From positions 116,145,314 through 116,209,313 of the forward strand of contig CM077160.1 in assembly GCA_039583875.1 (NCBI GenBank): a DNA stretch of 64,000 nt, in the 5' to 3' direction. The notes under the pieces were generated by a model, which ran no database searches, had not been told where the DNA came from, and saw only the letters and a program-made list of their open reading frames with translations. This document shows positions 11,251-23,179 of the stretch, one piece after another; positions within the stretch are counted from its first letter, which is position 1; each line of letters begins with the position of its first letter. Made by a program: the position numbers and the translations under genes. The DNA comes from Platanthera guangdongensis. Its lineage: Eukaryota > Streptophyta > Magnoliopsida > Asparagales > Orchidaceae.

Positions 11251-12902
11251 TGAACTTTGTTTTTACTTGTTTTCTGTTATTTTGACCTTTTAAGTTGGGC
11301 ATTTCTTCTATGGTTTGTTTAATGGTTGTTATTTCTTTGCCCTTAGTAGAAACAAATTTAATGGGGGTTGATAAAATATTCTTCTTAAGAATGGGGGGCA
11401 AACTTGATGATGCACCCAAGCCCAGCTTACCATTTAGTCTGGCATTGAATGTTCTTGTAATGTCCATCATCTTAAGGCTTCTCCCATTGAGAGATTTCTC
11501 AAGTTATTTGGCCTCACATAACTCAGTTTTTAATAGAATAATTTGTTCATTAGCTAATGTAAGTTCATCTTTTAGCTTGGTGTTTTCAGATTTCAGTGTC
11601 TCTTGACTAGCTATTTTTTCCCTAAGTGCTTTGATTTCTTTTTCAGAATTTATTAAATCAATGCACATTATTTTAAATTCAATTTTAAAAGTATCAGAAC
11701 TATAATCAAAAGAGGACAATACCAGATCAGCTTCTGATTCAGAAGCTTCTTCACTGTCAGAATCTTCTTCATCTGAATGACTTCTGGAGGCATCAATGGC
11801 CATGATGCAGACTTCTTTGGCCCTTGCCTCTTCTTCTTCTTCACTAGAGCTGGAAGTTGTTGATTCATCTTCAGTCTCACTCCAGCTTTCAGCTACAAAG
11901 CCTTTCTCCTTCTTATTGTATCTACTGGAGGAAGGTATTGAGCTTTGTTGTCTTCTTGTATCTTTCTCTCTTCTCTACTCCTTCTTCTGATTCTCTGGAC
12001 ACTCTGAGATGAAGTGTCTAGGTTTCCTGCAGCCAAAGCACACCACTTCTTTAGTGGGAGTTTTGTCATACCTTGGCATGTCATCCTGCCTGGATGACTT
12101 TCTTCTGAAGTCTTTCCTTGCCATTTTATAGAATCTCTTGGCAAAGAGACTCATCAACTCCTTATTCACAGTTGAGGCTTCAGTTTATTCCACAGCCTTG
12201 AATTCCAGATTGTGTTCCTTCCTTGCTGGTGGAGGTGTTCTCTGCTCAGCTGCTTCTCTGGATTTAATGAGCTGCTCATAAGATTTGAGCTTTCCTAAAA
12301 GATATTTTATCGAAATCTCATTTAGGATTATGGCCTCCTTGATTGGCCAGATGCTTGAATCCCATGAGCTTGGGAATCACATAAGGATTTTGTCATTCAC
12401 CTCAGTGAGGGTGATGCCCTTGTCCAAGGTTTTCAGCTCATTGATGATTGAGCTCAGTCTATTGTACATATCTGCAACTGATTATACTTTCTCCTTCTTG
12501 AAGTTCTCATATTATGATATGAGATTGGATCTCCTTTCTTTTCTTTCATCAGTAGATCCAGCCACCATTTGATTTAGAGAATCCCAGATGGCATTGGCTA
12601 ATCTGCATTCAACCACTTTCTGGAAAATTTCATCTGACATTGTTTGGGCCAGAATATTCATGGCTTTGGCATCAGCAACTTTAGCCTTCTTCTAAGCCTT
12701 AGTCCACTCAGGTGGTAGAACTGCATTAGTGCTGGATGTTGCTGTAGAGGTAGATGGTTAAGGAGGACCAATCACAATAGAATTGTAGATATCCTCATCA
12801 ATAGAGTTCATATATAATTTAATTCTTGCCTTCCAGATGACAAACTTATTTAGATTGCATACTGGAGGTCTAGTGCTTGCATAGTCTTTGTTATGTGCCA
12901 TG
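11069..12902 (-). pseudogene. gag: Copia-A gag, degraded
   Basis: Starts at ATG 12902 (MAHNKDYAST) about 100 bases after the primer site. The homologous Copia-E gag starts the same way (MAQNKDYAST). It contains the Copia Gag core (WKARIKLYMNSIDEDI; NFKKEK; MYNRLS), a CCHC zinc knuckle CFGCRKPRHFISEC near 12020 (the usual Gly before His is Arg), a Glu/Ser-rich coiled-coil-like stretch (11500-11800), then the RRT-repeat tail. At least five in-frame stops lie between 12760 and 12180, so no full-length Gag can be made. Confidence 0.8.
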
Positions 12903-12991
12903 CTGTGTGTATAATCTTAATGGAGATAAAAAATCAGATCTAACTCAGGATCTTTGGTTCGAGGGTTAGCTTGTGCAACCAAATAAACCTT

Positions 12992-13003
12992 GCTCTGATA
13001 CCA
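12992..13003 (-). other. Copia-A primer-binding site
   Basis: TGGTATCAGAGC in minus sense, matching the 3' end of plant initiator tRNA-Met, two bases from the LTR edge at 13006. This fixes orientation and the inner LTR limit. Confidence 0.9.
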
Positions 13004-13854
13004 ATTGAAAGTGAGGGTTAGATCTGAAATACTCTAGAGGGTGGGTGAATAGAGTATTTAGGTTTTATAAAACTTTTTGCTGATCAACAAACAATCAGTC
13101 CTAAGATAAGTTATTCTACCACAGGCTCAGCAAAATATAAACTAACTAAACAAAAACGCAGCAAACCTAATTAGCACAGCCACAACAAGAACATAAGAAA
13201 AGAGCAACCAGACAACACAAGAATTTTATAGTGGTTCCCCAACTTGGGTACATCCACTCTTCTTCCACCCTGGTAGGAATCCACTCAGGTCTTTGATCAG
13301 GTGACTGCCACCAATGAGCTTTTGATCAGGTGCTCAAAAACCAATACTCAAGTCTTTTGATGAGGTGACATGCAACCAAGAATAACTTTTGAAGGGAGTT
13401 AAAGAACCCTTTATACAGTGGGGGATGAGAGAGTGATTATGTCTTCTCTTTCTCAAATACAACTGAGAAGACTCTAGTGGATTTTGATGTTAGCAAAGGC
13501 TCCCCCTGAGATATTGAATTGTTCAGGAAGTTGAAGCTTTGCTGCAGGGTGATAGGTCTTCAAACTTTTGCTTTGACCAGAAGAACTCCAGGAACTTCTT
13601 CACAGATAGAATGTTTGTTGTCCTTTGAAGAATCCTGGAATGAAGAGAGAAGAAGACTCTTGGTTTTGCATGTATGTTCTTCTTCTTCTTCTTCAGCTTG
13701 CTGTAACTTCTTTGGTCTAGGGCTTCTGTTTCATCACTGTATTAGTGCCCTGTGAGTATCTTTCTCTATTGTGTCTCAGAGTGCAGTCGAGAGAGAAGAA
13801 GAAGATCCTTATTCTGTGTTTTTCTGATCACTACCCAGGAAGAGGAAGAAAATT

Positions 13855-13863
13855 CCTTTTATA
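13855..13863 (-). promoter_or_regulatory. Copia-A LTR TATA box
   Basis: TATAAAAGG in minus sense, downstream (in transcription sense) of the palindrome array, as expected for a U3 promoter. Confidence 0.6.
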
Positions 13864-14109
13864 TTTTCCATATAAATTTCCTTTTGAAATTTGAATTCCT
13901 TCCTGCATTCATTTCTGATGGCCTGGAGAATATTTGCATTGATTTGTTTCCCCAACTGTCCCATTGAAAAACGACAAGCAATAATCCTGATGAAGTCCAT
14001 AATTAATGCTTCGTCTAATGGTAATATTCAGAGAATTTTTTAATATTGATTACTCAGGAATTATTGCAATAGAATAAGGAAAGAAGGAGAAAAATATCTA
14101 TGTCTGGAA

Positions 14110-14720
14110 CTTCACAGAATTCGTCCAACAGGGAACAGAATTCGTCGACCTGGGTCTAGAGTTCATCGAGCTGAGAAGTTACGTTCGTCTACTAGATGAT
14201 AGTTGTTCGTCGACCTGATGATAGTTGTTCGTCGACCTGAGATCCAAGATCATCGAGTTGAAAACTACTGACTTCAACTTGATGAACCTTGTCAAACTGT
14301 GGTCTAAGTTTGTCAAGTTGATAATCTAAGTTCGTCGACTAGAGTTCAGTAAAGTGTTTCTGGACTTAGAACATTTTAGATGTTTCTAGAATGAAATGCT
14401 GAAGTAGAGTATCCAGAAATCGTCGACCTGAGAACTAGATTCGTCGAACTGAGAACTTCTAACTGCTACTTGATAAGTCTTGCCAAGAATGTGGTCTAAG
14501 TTCGTCGAGCTGAGAAAACGAATTCGTCGACTGGAGTATGACTCTGGACTTAGAACATTGAGATGTTTTCCGGAGTTTAGAATGCTGAAGTAGTTTCCAA
14601 AGATCGTCGAACAGAGAACCAAGTTTGTCGAGCTCAGCTCAGAAAATTGTCTCTGATTTCGTCGAGCTGAGCACGACTTTCGTCGACCTGAGTTCGACGA
14701 ACGTCGAACTCATTTTCTGA
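14110..14720. repeat. TTCGTCGA palindrome array in Copia-A U3
   Basis: More than fifteen copies of TTCGTCGA followed by CCTGAG, CTGAG or similar, with some TTCGACGAA partners (14690-14712). Several copies are decayed (TTCATCGA, TTGTCAAG). Confidence 0.85.
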
Positions 14721-14956
14721 GTCTTTGATATTTCTCTAAGTCTTTAGTCTTTGGCAGTCTGTTGATGGCTGGTCCATGCAGTGTTGTCTCTAAGGAAATA
14801 TCTTATACTCTAGGACACAACCATGACCCTTGCTATACATGTTGGGTCAAACATCCTAGCTTAGTGAACCTAGCCCAAATCCAACTAGGGATCCAACAAA
14901 CATGGAGATTCGTCACCATTTTCAGAGAATGTTTATCATGAACCAACTGTAGCTAA

Positions 14957-16058
14957 TTTCAGAGAGCCCCGGTTACCAATCTACACTGGGGAGACTGATC
15001 CAATGAAACATCTTCAAGCTTTTGAATCAGCCATAGCTCTCAAGACTATTTCAGATGCTACTAAGTGCAAACTCTTTGTAACAACTTTTGATGGGAAAGT
15101 GAGGGATTGGTTCTATGGTCTGCGCCCTCAGTCCATTACTTCTTTTGCTGATCTGTGAAGGGATTTCTTGCTCAGATTTTCTACTTCAACAAAAAGAACA
15201 GGCGGACTAGAAGCCCTCTTTGAGATTAGGCAGCGCGAGAACGAAACTTGGTCTCAATTCGTTGATCGTTTCCAGAGAGAAATCTTGGACATCGAGATTG
15301 TTGATCAAGAAATGTACCGAGTGGCTCTTATCCACGGTCTTCATGAAGGGCTTCTCAAGTTTGAAGCTAATGTCAGTGCACCAAGAATATACCAAGAGTT
15401 GATCGGCCTAGCCAACTCATACATCCGAGGCGAAAAGAGAAACCCCGGTTTCGTTTCCAGAGTTATAGCAGAGAAAGATCCTCCTTCTCACAAGAAACCC
15501 CCGAGATCTCCTCAGAAATATTTCCCAACTCACTCAAGGAGGGAAAGAAGATTTCAATGCCATCGAGACTCCTTCCCGAGCCGTAATCATGCTCAAGATC
15601 AATCGCTACTACCACCAGCTCCATCTTCACAAATAGCTGCGGTTCATTAACAGCAAGATGATGACTTACAAGAGTGTGAACTCGAAGAAGCCATGCAACA
15701 AGTAAGCCAAGTCATGAAGGATCGGGCTAACTACAAGAGATCTTATCGACCAGCAGATCAAAGAACTTAAAACTCAGATCCGTACTGCGAGTTCCATAAA
15801 GAGCCAGGCCACCTAATCGAAAATTGTCGAGCACTTTGCCAACTAGTACAAAGGATTCTCTGACAGGGTATGATACGTGACCCGCTCCCCAAAGATGATC
15901 ACCCTGATCCATCAACCTCAAAAGGTAAAGAAGTAGCAGATGCACCTTGTTGCTCAAGAGGGGTGAGCCAAATCGACGAATACCCTAGCCTTGTTGTTAA
16001 CAATACTGTTGAATTCTTCGATGCCAATGACGAGGGCTCCAAAGGAAGACTATTCTGA
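14957..16058 (+). pseudogene. gag: Tat-like gag, degraded
   Basis: The reading frame carries the retrotransposon Gag core: PIYTGETDPMKHL, CKLFVTTFDGKVRDWFYGL, then TGA at 15156-15158, then FLLRFSTSTKR, LFEIRQRENETWSQFVDRF, VALIHGLHEG. Further on come basic sequence and a zinc-knuckle-like YCEFHKEPGHLIENC (about 15780-15825). Stops at 15156, about 15648, about 15768 and about 15861 make it a pseudogene. The 5' end was lost to the Copia-A insertion. The closest family by pattern is the Gag of Tat/Ogre/Retand Gypsy elements. Confidence 0.8.
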
Positions 16059-18146
16059 AGATAAAAGGGATATCACCAAATCCTCAAAGATCCTCCCATT
16101 CATTATCGGTTACTCTTACTCTACTCTTCATGTTTCAAACATTTTCTTTACAAAACACTTCTAAGTGTTCCTTCATGCATTTCAATAAAATTTACATCAG
16201 GGATCCCGTACTGACACATTTCCCTTTTTGGAATGCTTCTTCCTCTACTTTCTCTTTGCCAAAGAGATCGCTAAACCACTGAGATATTGCCAAATCTTGT
16301 TGTTACCTCCGTAGATTGTTCTCCGGCGTAAGACCGCGATGACCACATACTGTGGGGAGTGTTCACGTATGTGCAGTGGGTGTCGTTCAATCTACGATGG
16401 TAGACTTCAGACTTCGGATCCTAGCTGGCATCTAACACAGAGTGTGCACCAGGGTGGTCTCATGTGTTAGCTCTGTTGTGCTTCGATAAGGATACATTAC
16501 AGTTACGGCGATCTTTGCTTGACAAGAAATGGAGATCAAGCGTAGCATTTTATCTTTGATCATCTCACGACTGTAATGGCCGAACACTCTATAGTACTCT
16601 CAATCTATGCCTTCATGGGATCCACAACTCCGCTAATCTTTCCACAGACAAGCAATGTTGTAGGCTACTTGCGCAACTAGTCTCATTGATCAGTGATGTT
16701 ATACCCGAGGCAAGAGAGCAGTGCATCTGCAGTCTCCCTTCTTAGGATTTTGTGTATATCTCCCTTTTATGCTCTGTCAAGGGAGTATAACTAGTCTGAT
16801 CTAAGTAGGACTATACACTTGATGACCTTCCTTGGACAAGCGATGAATAAGGCCCACAGGTGATCTCCTGTGGCAGTATTCGACCCTTTCTAGGTCATCT
16901 CCGAGTATAGACCTCTTTGTTGTCAACTGCCTTTGTCACAGGTGAATATGTTAAATCCGACCTTCCGAAAGTATGTGCAACAATCGTTTTTCTTACTCTT
17001 ATCTTATATGCATTGCTTGCTCAAGGCTCTATCAGATGATCACTTATAAGCTCCATTACTCTTATCAAATGTTAATACCTTCAAGCACTGATCAATGACT
17101 CTGACTCTACTTGATTAACAAGCCATGTTATTAGAGTCTAATTAAGATGATTTCTTCTTATTGATCTGGACATCATATTAAAGATATCATCTCTAATCTA
17201 GCAAGAAAATCACTATCGTGGTTTGGTCTCTATTCGGTTATCGGCAGAGTTAGTTAGACTTTTCCTCTACTATATTATCATATCTATCTTATCTCATCAA
17301 CTAGTTAGCATTCGCAAGTTCCGCTCAGATACTTGCAGCTTAGTTCATAATAATTATGTCTGTTACTCACTCTTTTCTTGCAGAGATCAGCAGATACTTG
17401 CAAGTTTTTTCACAGGTACTTGCAACCTACTTTCATACATCATATCTGCTTCTAACTCTTTTCTTGCAGAGGTTAGCAGATACTAGCAAGTTTATTCACA
17501 GGTACTTGCAACCTACTTTCATACATCATATTTGTTTCTAACTCTTTTCTTGCAGAGGTCAGTTGATACTAGCAAGTTTCTTTATAGGTACTTGCAACCT
17601 ACTTTCATACATCATATCTGCTTCTAACACTTTTCTTGCAGAGGTCGGCAGATACTAGCAAGTTTCTTTACAGGTACTTGCAACCTACTTTCATACATCA
17701 TATCTGCTTCTAACTCCTTTTTGCATAGATTAGCAGACACCTGCAAGTTCCCCTTCAGGTACTTGCGGCTGATTTTACTTTCATATCTGCCTCTAAACTT
17801 CTCTTTTGCAGAAACCCTTAGATGCTAGAAATCCTCCATCAGGTAGTTGCAAGTTATTATTCTTCTATGTTGTCCTCTCATTTTTGTTTTGCAGAACTCA
17901 GTGAAAACACTTACGTCTTCTTCATTCTGCAAAGGAAAACTCAGGTATACACAAGATGTGCCCTCCATATATGTCTTCACTAACTTTTCCTTTGCGGGAA
18001 AAGATAGGCATTAACAAACTCCAAAGGGGACACCTCAGGTTCTATCTCTCCTTGTCTCCTCCTTTTTATTTTGGCTGGATCATGATTTTTGTGGGTCTCC
18101 TACTTTTTTGAAGTTCCCTTCAAAACTTAAAAAAGTACGGGAATTA
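16059..18146. other. Non-coding interior of the pol-less Gypsy element
   Basis: No credible open frame, tRNA or known domain is seen. Most of the right half is the tandem repeat block listed separately. The last bases before the LTR (AAAAAAGTACGGGAATTA) are a poor polypurine tract. Confidence 0.6.
17290..17840. repeat. Tandem repeats, 86-bp unit, about 6 copies
   Basis: TTGCAG anchors occur at 17378, 17464, 17550 and 17636, exactly 86 bp apart, with weaker copies at 17721 (TTGCAT) and about 17805. Each unit holds TTTTCTTGCAGAG, a 'cagatact.gcaagtt' word, and CAGGTACTTGCAACC. The copies degrade towards both ends. Confidence 0.9.
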
Positions 18147-18956
18147 TGTTAACCCAAAAATCGGCGATCCTTCCCAAGGTAGACAGCTCGCTGGTCGCGG
18201 CCTGCTTCGGGTTCTTCCCTGGAGGTCACAACATCAAAGGATGGGTGGACAGGCTTCCCTGTCCGCTCAGGCCGCTTGACTTGGGCGGCCTTAGTGGTCT
18301 GACTGCCCAGGTCGCACGGCTTTCTTTGGCTCTGCAGGGGCCGCGGACTGCTTCCTCAGTCCGCCCCTACAGACCATGTGCTTTGATCAGCTAACCGCAC
18401 CAAGTTCCATCCCGACAGGTGACGACCAAGGTTGTCGGACTTGGATATCTCTCCGCCCAGGCCGGCAACAAGTCGCATGCTGTGTAGGAGTTAGTCTCCT
18501 TCAGCCTGCTCCTGCAGTTCGCTCATCAAGCGGACCAAACCGCCACACCGTCAAGTGGCTTGCCTCCAGGCCGTCCACCTTCACCAGCGGCGACAACCCC
18601 TTAGCTCGTCGATTGGCGACCTCACCCCAGGCCGCCAGCCAGCAACGTCTGATTCCAATTCCGCAGCATACGCGACCTGCCTCGTCAGTCCGCCAGGTCG
18701 CCCAGTCGGCCAACTCCGCTTACAACTTGCAGACTCTATCCATCAGTCCGGTTGAGGGGCGCGGACGCTCCAGCTCTCCGGCTACCTGCAAAGATCAGCG
18801 GACATATCCCGTTCTCCTCGAGCTGGGCGGACTCAAAGTGCAGTCAATCCTTCCAGTTCACCTACATTGATGATCCCTAGCTCTAGCTTCCCAGCAACTG
18901 GCGGATAACCTCCTCAGCTCGCATGCTTGGCACGGGCTCGCTCTCCACAGCATGGG

Positions 18957-20624
18957 TGTTAAATTTTCTCAAGGTGGTCAGCAAGATAGCCCAAACGCCA
19001 AATTAAAATCTTCGGGACTACCCAGTTCACACCTTGAACCAGCGGAAAACCAGGGAGCATGCTCAACACACCAAGCACATGGAAGAACAAGCAGATCTTA
19101 TATTCATTTAACTTCTTTACAAAATGAGGGATACATAGCGAGACATGATTTCACTAGTATAAACAGCTGTAAACAGAAAGCACCAAAACCAAGCCGGGCG
19201 GACAGCACTGCCGTCCGCCGAGACCGCCGAGGTCGCCGAGTTCGCCGAGGCCGCTGAGATCGCCCGAACTTAAACTGCAATCCGCCGAATAGCCACGGAG
19301 TCCGCCGAAGCCGCGAGGCCGCGCGGACACACCGTTATTCGTCTCCTGCTGAAGATGAACTGAGGAACACACCGCCTACCCGCCTGAAGCCGGCAGACAG
19401 GTTATTGAAGCTGGCAAAGTTGAAACATAGCTGACAAGTCGCGGAGCGTTCTCCTGCTGAATCCGCAGAGACTGCACAACTTCCAAGTACTTGAATGAAG
19501 TCACAGCCAAACTCCTGGCTCCTTAAAGCTACCCGCGCAACCTGCACACAGCACACAGTTAACTCTGAATCAAACCACGCGGACAGAAAAACTGAGACCA
19601 CAGCACCTCGCCAAACCCAACTTACTATTCACTCAGTTACTGTAGATGTGCTAGGTGGGTCCTATTTATAGACGAGGTGAAGAGTGTGGTCACCGCCCTA
19701 GAGATAGCGACACCGCCCTACCCCACGCGATAGCAAAACACCGTCCGCCGAGTCCGCAAGGACTTAGCCGGATACCAAGGAAAACTGCCAGGAGCAAGAC
19801 AACTTTGGCGAACCCATCTTCAGTCCGCCTAAGCTATGCGGACAAGACATCAGCCGACAAAGCCTCCAACCACTACAGAATAGCAATCCCCTTCAATGGC
19901 TGTCCACACAAACCCGAGGCAGTCCGCAAGACTCAAACCTCAATCCGCCACAAGTCCACGACCAAAAGCAGATAGCAACAGTCCGCCTGGTCAACAGCAG
20001 ACTTGGCGGATACTGCGGACACCATGGTCATGGCACAGAGTGTGATCAAGTCCAAATCCATCAAAGGCCAATGCGAGCATGGCGGACATAGACTCTCGTC
20101 CGCCAAACACCCTAGCACACAGACCGCCAGCAGTCCGCAAGCTACTCGCACACCTGCCCAACGCAGTATCCATCTCCCGGACTCCATACACCAGTCTGCC
20201 AATGACCTCCACAGCAAGCACCTGTTGTATCACCAAAGCTCGACAAGGCCTCAGCCAAGCTCTAAGCTCAGTCCGCAACAGCCCATACCGCGGACACGCT
20301 AGTCCGCAAGTTTCCCGAGAACATGAGCCAAACCGCCAATGCACAAGCATGCACCACAGCCACTGAGCAATGCACTAGTCCGCAAGCCTCTATCCACTCA
20401 GTCCGCTCCTTGGCTAAACTAATCAGCCAACACCTTATCCGCAGATACCAGGACGCATAGTCCGCGGACTACTTGCATACAACCCGCTCAGAACAGCCGG
20501 CTTCCACTAGACTTTCCACCAGGCCGCACACAACAGTCCGCCCAGTCTGCCTAGTCCGCCAATGCTGCCCGCCCAGGCCGCCCGGCCTGTCCCGTCAACC
20601 ACTTCCACTTCACAAATTTCAACA
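18957..20624 (-). repeat. Solo LTR of the Copia-F family (1668 bp)
   Basis: Plus-strand limits TGTTAAATTTTC and AAATTTCAACA. Read on the minus strand it starts TGTTGAAATTTGTGAAGTG and ends AAAATTTAACA. The Copia-F LTR at 50242 starts and ends almost the same way, and they share interior blocks (TATAAATAGGACC; 'ctgtccgcgtggttt'; 'agccaggagtttgg'). Flanks ATGGG (18952-18956) and AGGGG (20625-20629) look like a target duplication with one change. No internal region is present, so it is a recombinant solo LTR. Confidence 0.75.
19663..19670 (-). promoter_or_regulatory. TATA box of solo LTR
   Basis: TATAAATA in minus sense followed by GGACCC, in the same position as in the related LTR near 50897. 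Confidence 0.55.
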
Positions 20625-20786
20625 AGGGGCGGACTCCTATCATTCCGCCAGCAGTAGAAGGACCAGCTCCAGGACAAGTCCCAGACCGCGCGGCCTCATA
20701 TGGACTCGGCGGACTCCACTCTCTACACACACCGCTTACCGCCTCACTGCGGGTAATGTCACAGAAAGTCGTTACCTCCTCGGGCC

Positions 20787-20794
20787 TATAAATA
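20787..20794 (+). promoter_or_regulatory. TATA box of pol-less Gypsy LTR
   Basis: TATAAATA in plus sense after a GC-rich U3; about 680 bp of R-U5 follow. Confidence 0.5.
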
Positions 20795-21579
20795 AACCCC
20801 TAGACCTCTTATTGAAGACAGCTTCACTCAAGACCATCTCTCTCACGCTCGAGGGAAGTCGACGACAAGCTCAAACTATCAACCCCTGCGGACTCCTTTT
20901 CCTAGTCTGCGCTCCTTCTTCGCTTAACCGCGTGGTCTGCCGACCTGAACCCTCAGTCCGCGCAGCCTCTCCTCAGGCACTCTCTTTCCTTAGCCGCCAG
21001 CTTCCCACACTGTACCCTTTATTTGATTTCCATATAAAGGTGTAACTCAAGTTGTAATACTCAATATTAATCAAAGGAAAGCACATCGCAAGAGTGGCAT
21101 TGAAGTCGCGGCGAACAAAGTCTGTTGTTGTCGCTGCTAGCATCCCCTCCCTTCTTCTCAGCTCAACTCCCTTGGCATCAACCTGAAAGCACAACTGTCA
21201 AAGTAACCGTCTTCTCAATAGCTCCAGATCAACCTTCCCTACCTTATCCACACTCAGATCAACACCCTTCTCTCCTCTATCCCAACAACCCTTGAACAAG
21301 TGTTTGCTCTAATCTCGAGCACTCAGAAGATTCCTCCTCTCCTCTATCCCCACAACCATCAATCATCGACCTCACCACCTTGCCCGTGAGACCGAACACA
21401 ACCCATTAGCTGCTGGTGGCCGTGACATCAACCCTCTACTCTCCCCCCATCCATTTTCGTGCATCAACAGTCACTCCCCATAAAAAGTGGAGGTCTACTC
21501 GCACTTTGTCCCTCATTGAACACATGAACGGAGTTGGCCATCTTACTTCAGGTTTTTAAGCATTTTTTGAAGTATCCTC

Positions 21580-21591
21580 CTCCTGATACCA
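21580..21591 (-). other. Copia-B primer-binding site
   Basis: TGGTATCAGGAG in minus sense, a close match to the initiator tRNA-Met complement, two bases from the LTR edge at 21594. Confidence 0.8.
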
Positions 21592-21593
21592 CT

Positions 21594-23179
21594 TGTTGGA
21601 TCTCGTGGCCAACCTTAGACGAGAGTGAATAAGGTTTGGAGCGTTATTTGCAATTTAAAATTTACGGACCCAGAAAATTGAGTTCCGGAAGCTACCACAG
21701 GCGTTAGGTAGCTAACGCTCGACGGTAAGTCTCGAAACTCATTTTTCCTGTGCGCGTTCATTTGCAAGTCCCACAACACAGACACGTACTTATCAACACC
21801 AGAACAGTCATAGGATTAAACAACTCAGAAGCATAAATTTCATTACATGAATTAGAATATCAATTGTTCTAGATGGTTACACAAGTGTGATCTCCGTGAC
21901 GCCGGAGGTCGAAGACGATGAGGAATAAAAACTCTTTTGGTTTATATACTGATCCACTCAACAGACCGGTTGGCTCTCTCCCTTTCCCTCCAAGAAAGAT
22001 CTTCGAGCCGACTCTTCACCTCCACATAAAGAAGGGTCTTAGAGCCCCTCTAGGTTCACCCGATCTAGACGTACCTTCCCCGGGACAATTTCTCACAGAA
22101 TCCTCCTAGAAATCCGACGACCCTCCAAGTCGATTTCTCACAAAATCCTTCCCGAATTTTGATGACCTTCCGGTCGATTTCCCTCACCATGAAATTTAGA
22201 AAAGAATAGATTACAGATAAGAGAGTAGAAAATATAAAAGTTGAAGTTCTCCCTCTTGTAGACTTCTCCGTAGAGCGATCCGCGGCCGGTGCTTGAGATC
22301 TTCGTTTGCTAGCAACTGATTGGCTCTTCGTATTTGATGTAGATCTTGGATCGTCGGAGTTCTTCGTTCACGAACGGGAAGGAGACAACTGTCTTCTTCT
22401 TCGACGGAGACTTGCGGAAAAGAGCGCAAGAAAGAGCGGCCGAACCCAAGAATGCACGTACTCCCGTCCTTTATTTTTTCTCTATTTTATTGGCACAGAA
22501 ACCAAGGCTGCTTTTTATACATCCTCATGAAAATAGGCTACCGCCGGCGGTAAGACTAGGGCCCGGCAGTAGGTTCGCGCACTTGTTGTGTCAGCTGTCA
22601 ACCAAATCTGGAATAATATTCCAAACAAATCGTTCTCTTTCAAAAAGCTAGCCCCACACGGTAGAAGGTAGCGCCACGCGGTAAGTCATTAACACGACAA
22701 ATCCTTCTCGAAACGGCTACCACAACGCTTTAAGAAGTGTCGTCTGGCAGTAGGCTGATATCGCGAGAATTCCTTCCCGGCATTCGTCGAAATGCTAGCA
22801 CGGCGCGGTACGAGCTAGCGCTTGGCGGTAGGTTGATTTCTCGAGAAGTCCTTTCGATATTCGTCGAGAGGTTAGCACGGCACGGTAAGAGCTAGCACCA
22901 GTGGTAGTTTCCCGAGAGGTTGGCCAAAATAATTCCTTGTGCTAGCTCGTGCGTTAGTGCTTGTGCGGCACGGTAATTTCCTGAGCGTCCTGTCTAATTA
23001 TTTCACGGCTACCGCCCCCGACGGTAACTATTACTGCTCGACGTTAGCATTCATAGGAGAGTTCTTCTTCTTTGCTTGAACCTGTCAACCTGCACACTCT
23101 ACCAACACAAGACGTGATCAAATATAGCCTGAGATTTGATATTCTCAAACATCGAGAATGTGAAACACGGATTCCAACA
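21594..23179 (-). repeat. Copia-B 5' LTR (1586 bp)
   Basis: Runs from TGTTGGATC to GATTCCAACA on the plus strand. A TATA box (TATAAAAAG, minus) is at 22511-22519. Upstream of it (22530-23050) lies an array of GCTACCGC/GCGGTAGC half-palindromes. Several short open frames on both strands here are not genes. Confidence 0.8.
22530..23050. repeat. GCTAGC/CGGTAGC half-palindrome array in Copia-B U3
   Basis: Words such as GGCTACCGCCGGCGGTAAG, GCTAGCACGGCGCGGTA, GCTAGCGCTTGGCGGTAGG and CGGCTACCGCCCCCGACGG recur about ten times. Confidence 0.75.

Larger units (their letters stand above)
7292..14898 (-). mobile_element. Copia-A: SIRE/Maximus-type Copia, 5' part
   Basis: Minus-strand element with 5' LTR (13006-14898), tRNA-Met primer site, degraded gag, pol and the start of the pol-env spacer. 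It is interrupted at 7291 by the Gypsy LTR, so its env-like ORF and 3' LTR should lie left of the window. The spacer at 7300-7610 resembles the corresponding stretch of Copia-E (37430-37830). Many in-frame stops make it inactive. Expected right-hand duplication: AACAT (14899-14903). Confidence 0.85.
13006..14898 (-). repeat. Copia-A 5' LTR (about 1.9 kb)
   Basis: Plus-strand limits are TGAAAGTGAGGG and GATCCAACA. Both ends match those of the Copia-E and Copia-G LTRs, including the shared inner block 'tttatagtggttcccc' near 13225. A strong TATA box (TATAAAAGG, minus) is at 13855-13863. Upstream of it, 14110-14720 is packed with TTCGTCGA-type words. Confidence 0.85.
14899..21469 (+). mobile_element. 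Pol-less Gypsy element with gag remnant, 3' part
   Basis: Plus-strand element entered by Copia-A on the left. It has a degraded Tat-like gag (14957-16058), then 2.1 kb without coding potential that contains 86-bp tandem repeats, then directly a long 3' LTR (18147-21469, enlarged by a nested solo LTR). No protease, RT or integrase is visible between gag and LTR, so it is a non-autonomous (LARD-like or TR-GAG-like) element. Expected duplication on the right: GTCAC (21470-21474). Confidence 0.65.
18147..21469 (+). repeat. 3' LTR of pol-less Gypsy element, split by a solo LTR
   Basis: Limits TGTTAACCC and GCATCAACA. Removing the solo LTR and one target copy leaves about 1.65 kb. It is rich in GTCCGCC/GGCGGAC words. 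A TATA box TATAAATA is at 20787-20794 (+). There is no partner LTR in the window, so the ends rest on TG...CA signals and on the start of Copia-B leader sequence at 21470. Confidence 0.6.
21470..23179 (-). mobile_element. Copia-B: 5' LTR and leader only
   Basis: Minus-strand Copia of which only the 5' LTR, primer site and about 110 bp of leader are in view. The pol-less Gypsy element entered the leader, so the body should lie left of the window. Its terminal inverted repeats TGTTGGA and TCCAACA are perfect. Expected duplication: ACCTA (23180-23184). Confidence 0.75.

Noticed and set aside
17290..17840. Regularly spaced repeats resembling a CRISPR array
   Set aside because: The units are 86 bp of tandemly repeated sequence with no unique spacers, and the context is a plant retrotransposon.
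18376..21045. Long Pro/Ser-rich open frames on the plus strand
   Set aside because: They lie within LTR sequence full of GTCCGCC words, which lack stops by composition; no domain or conserved start is seen.
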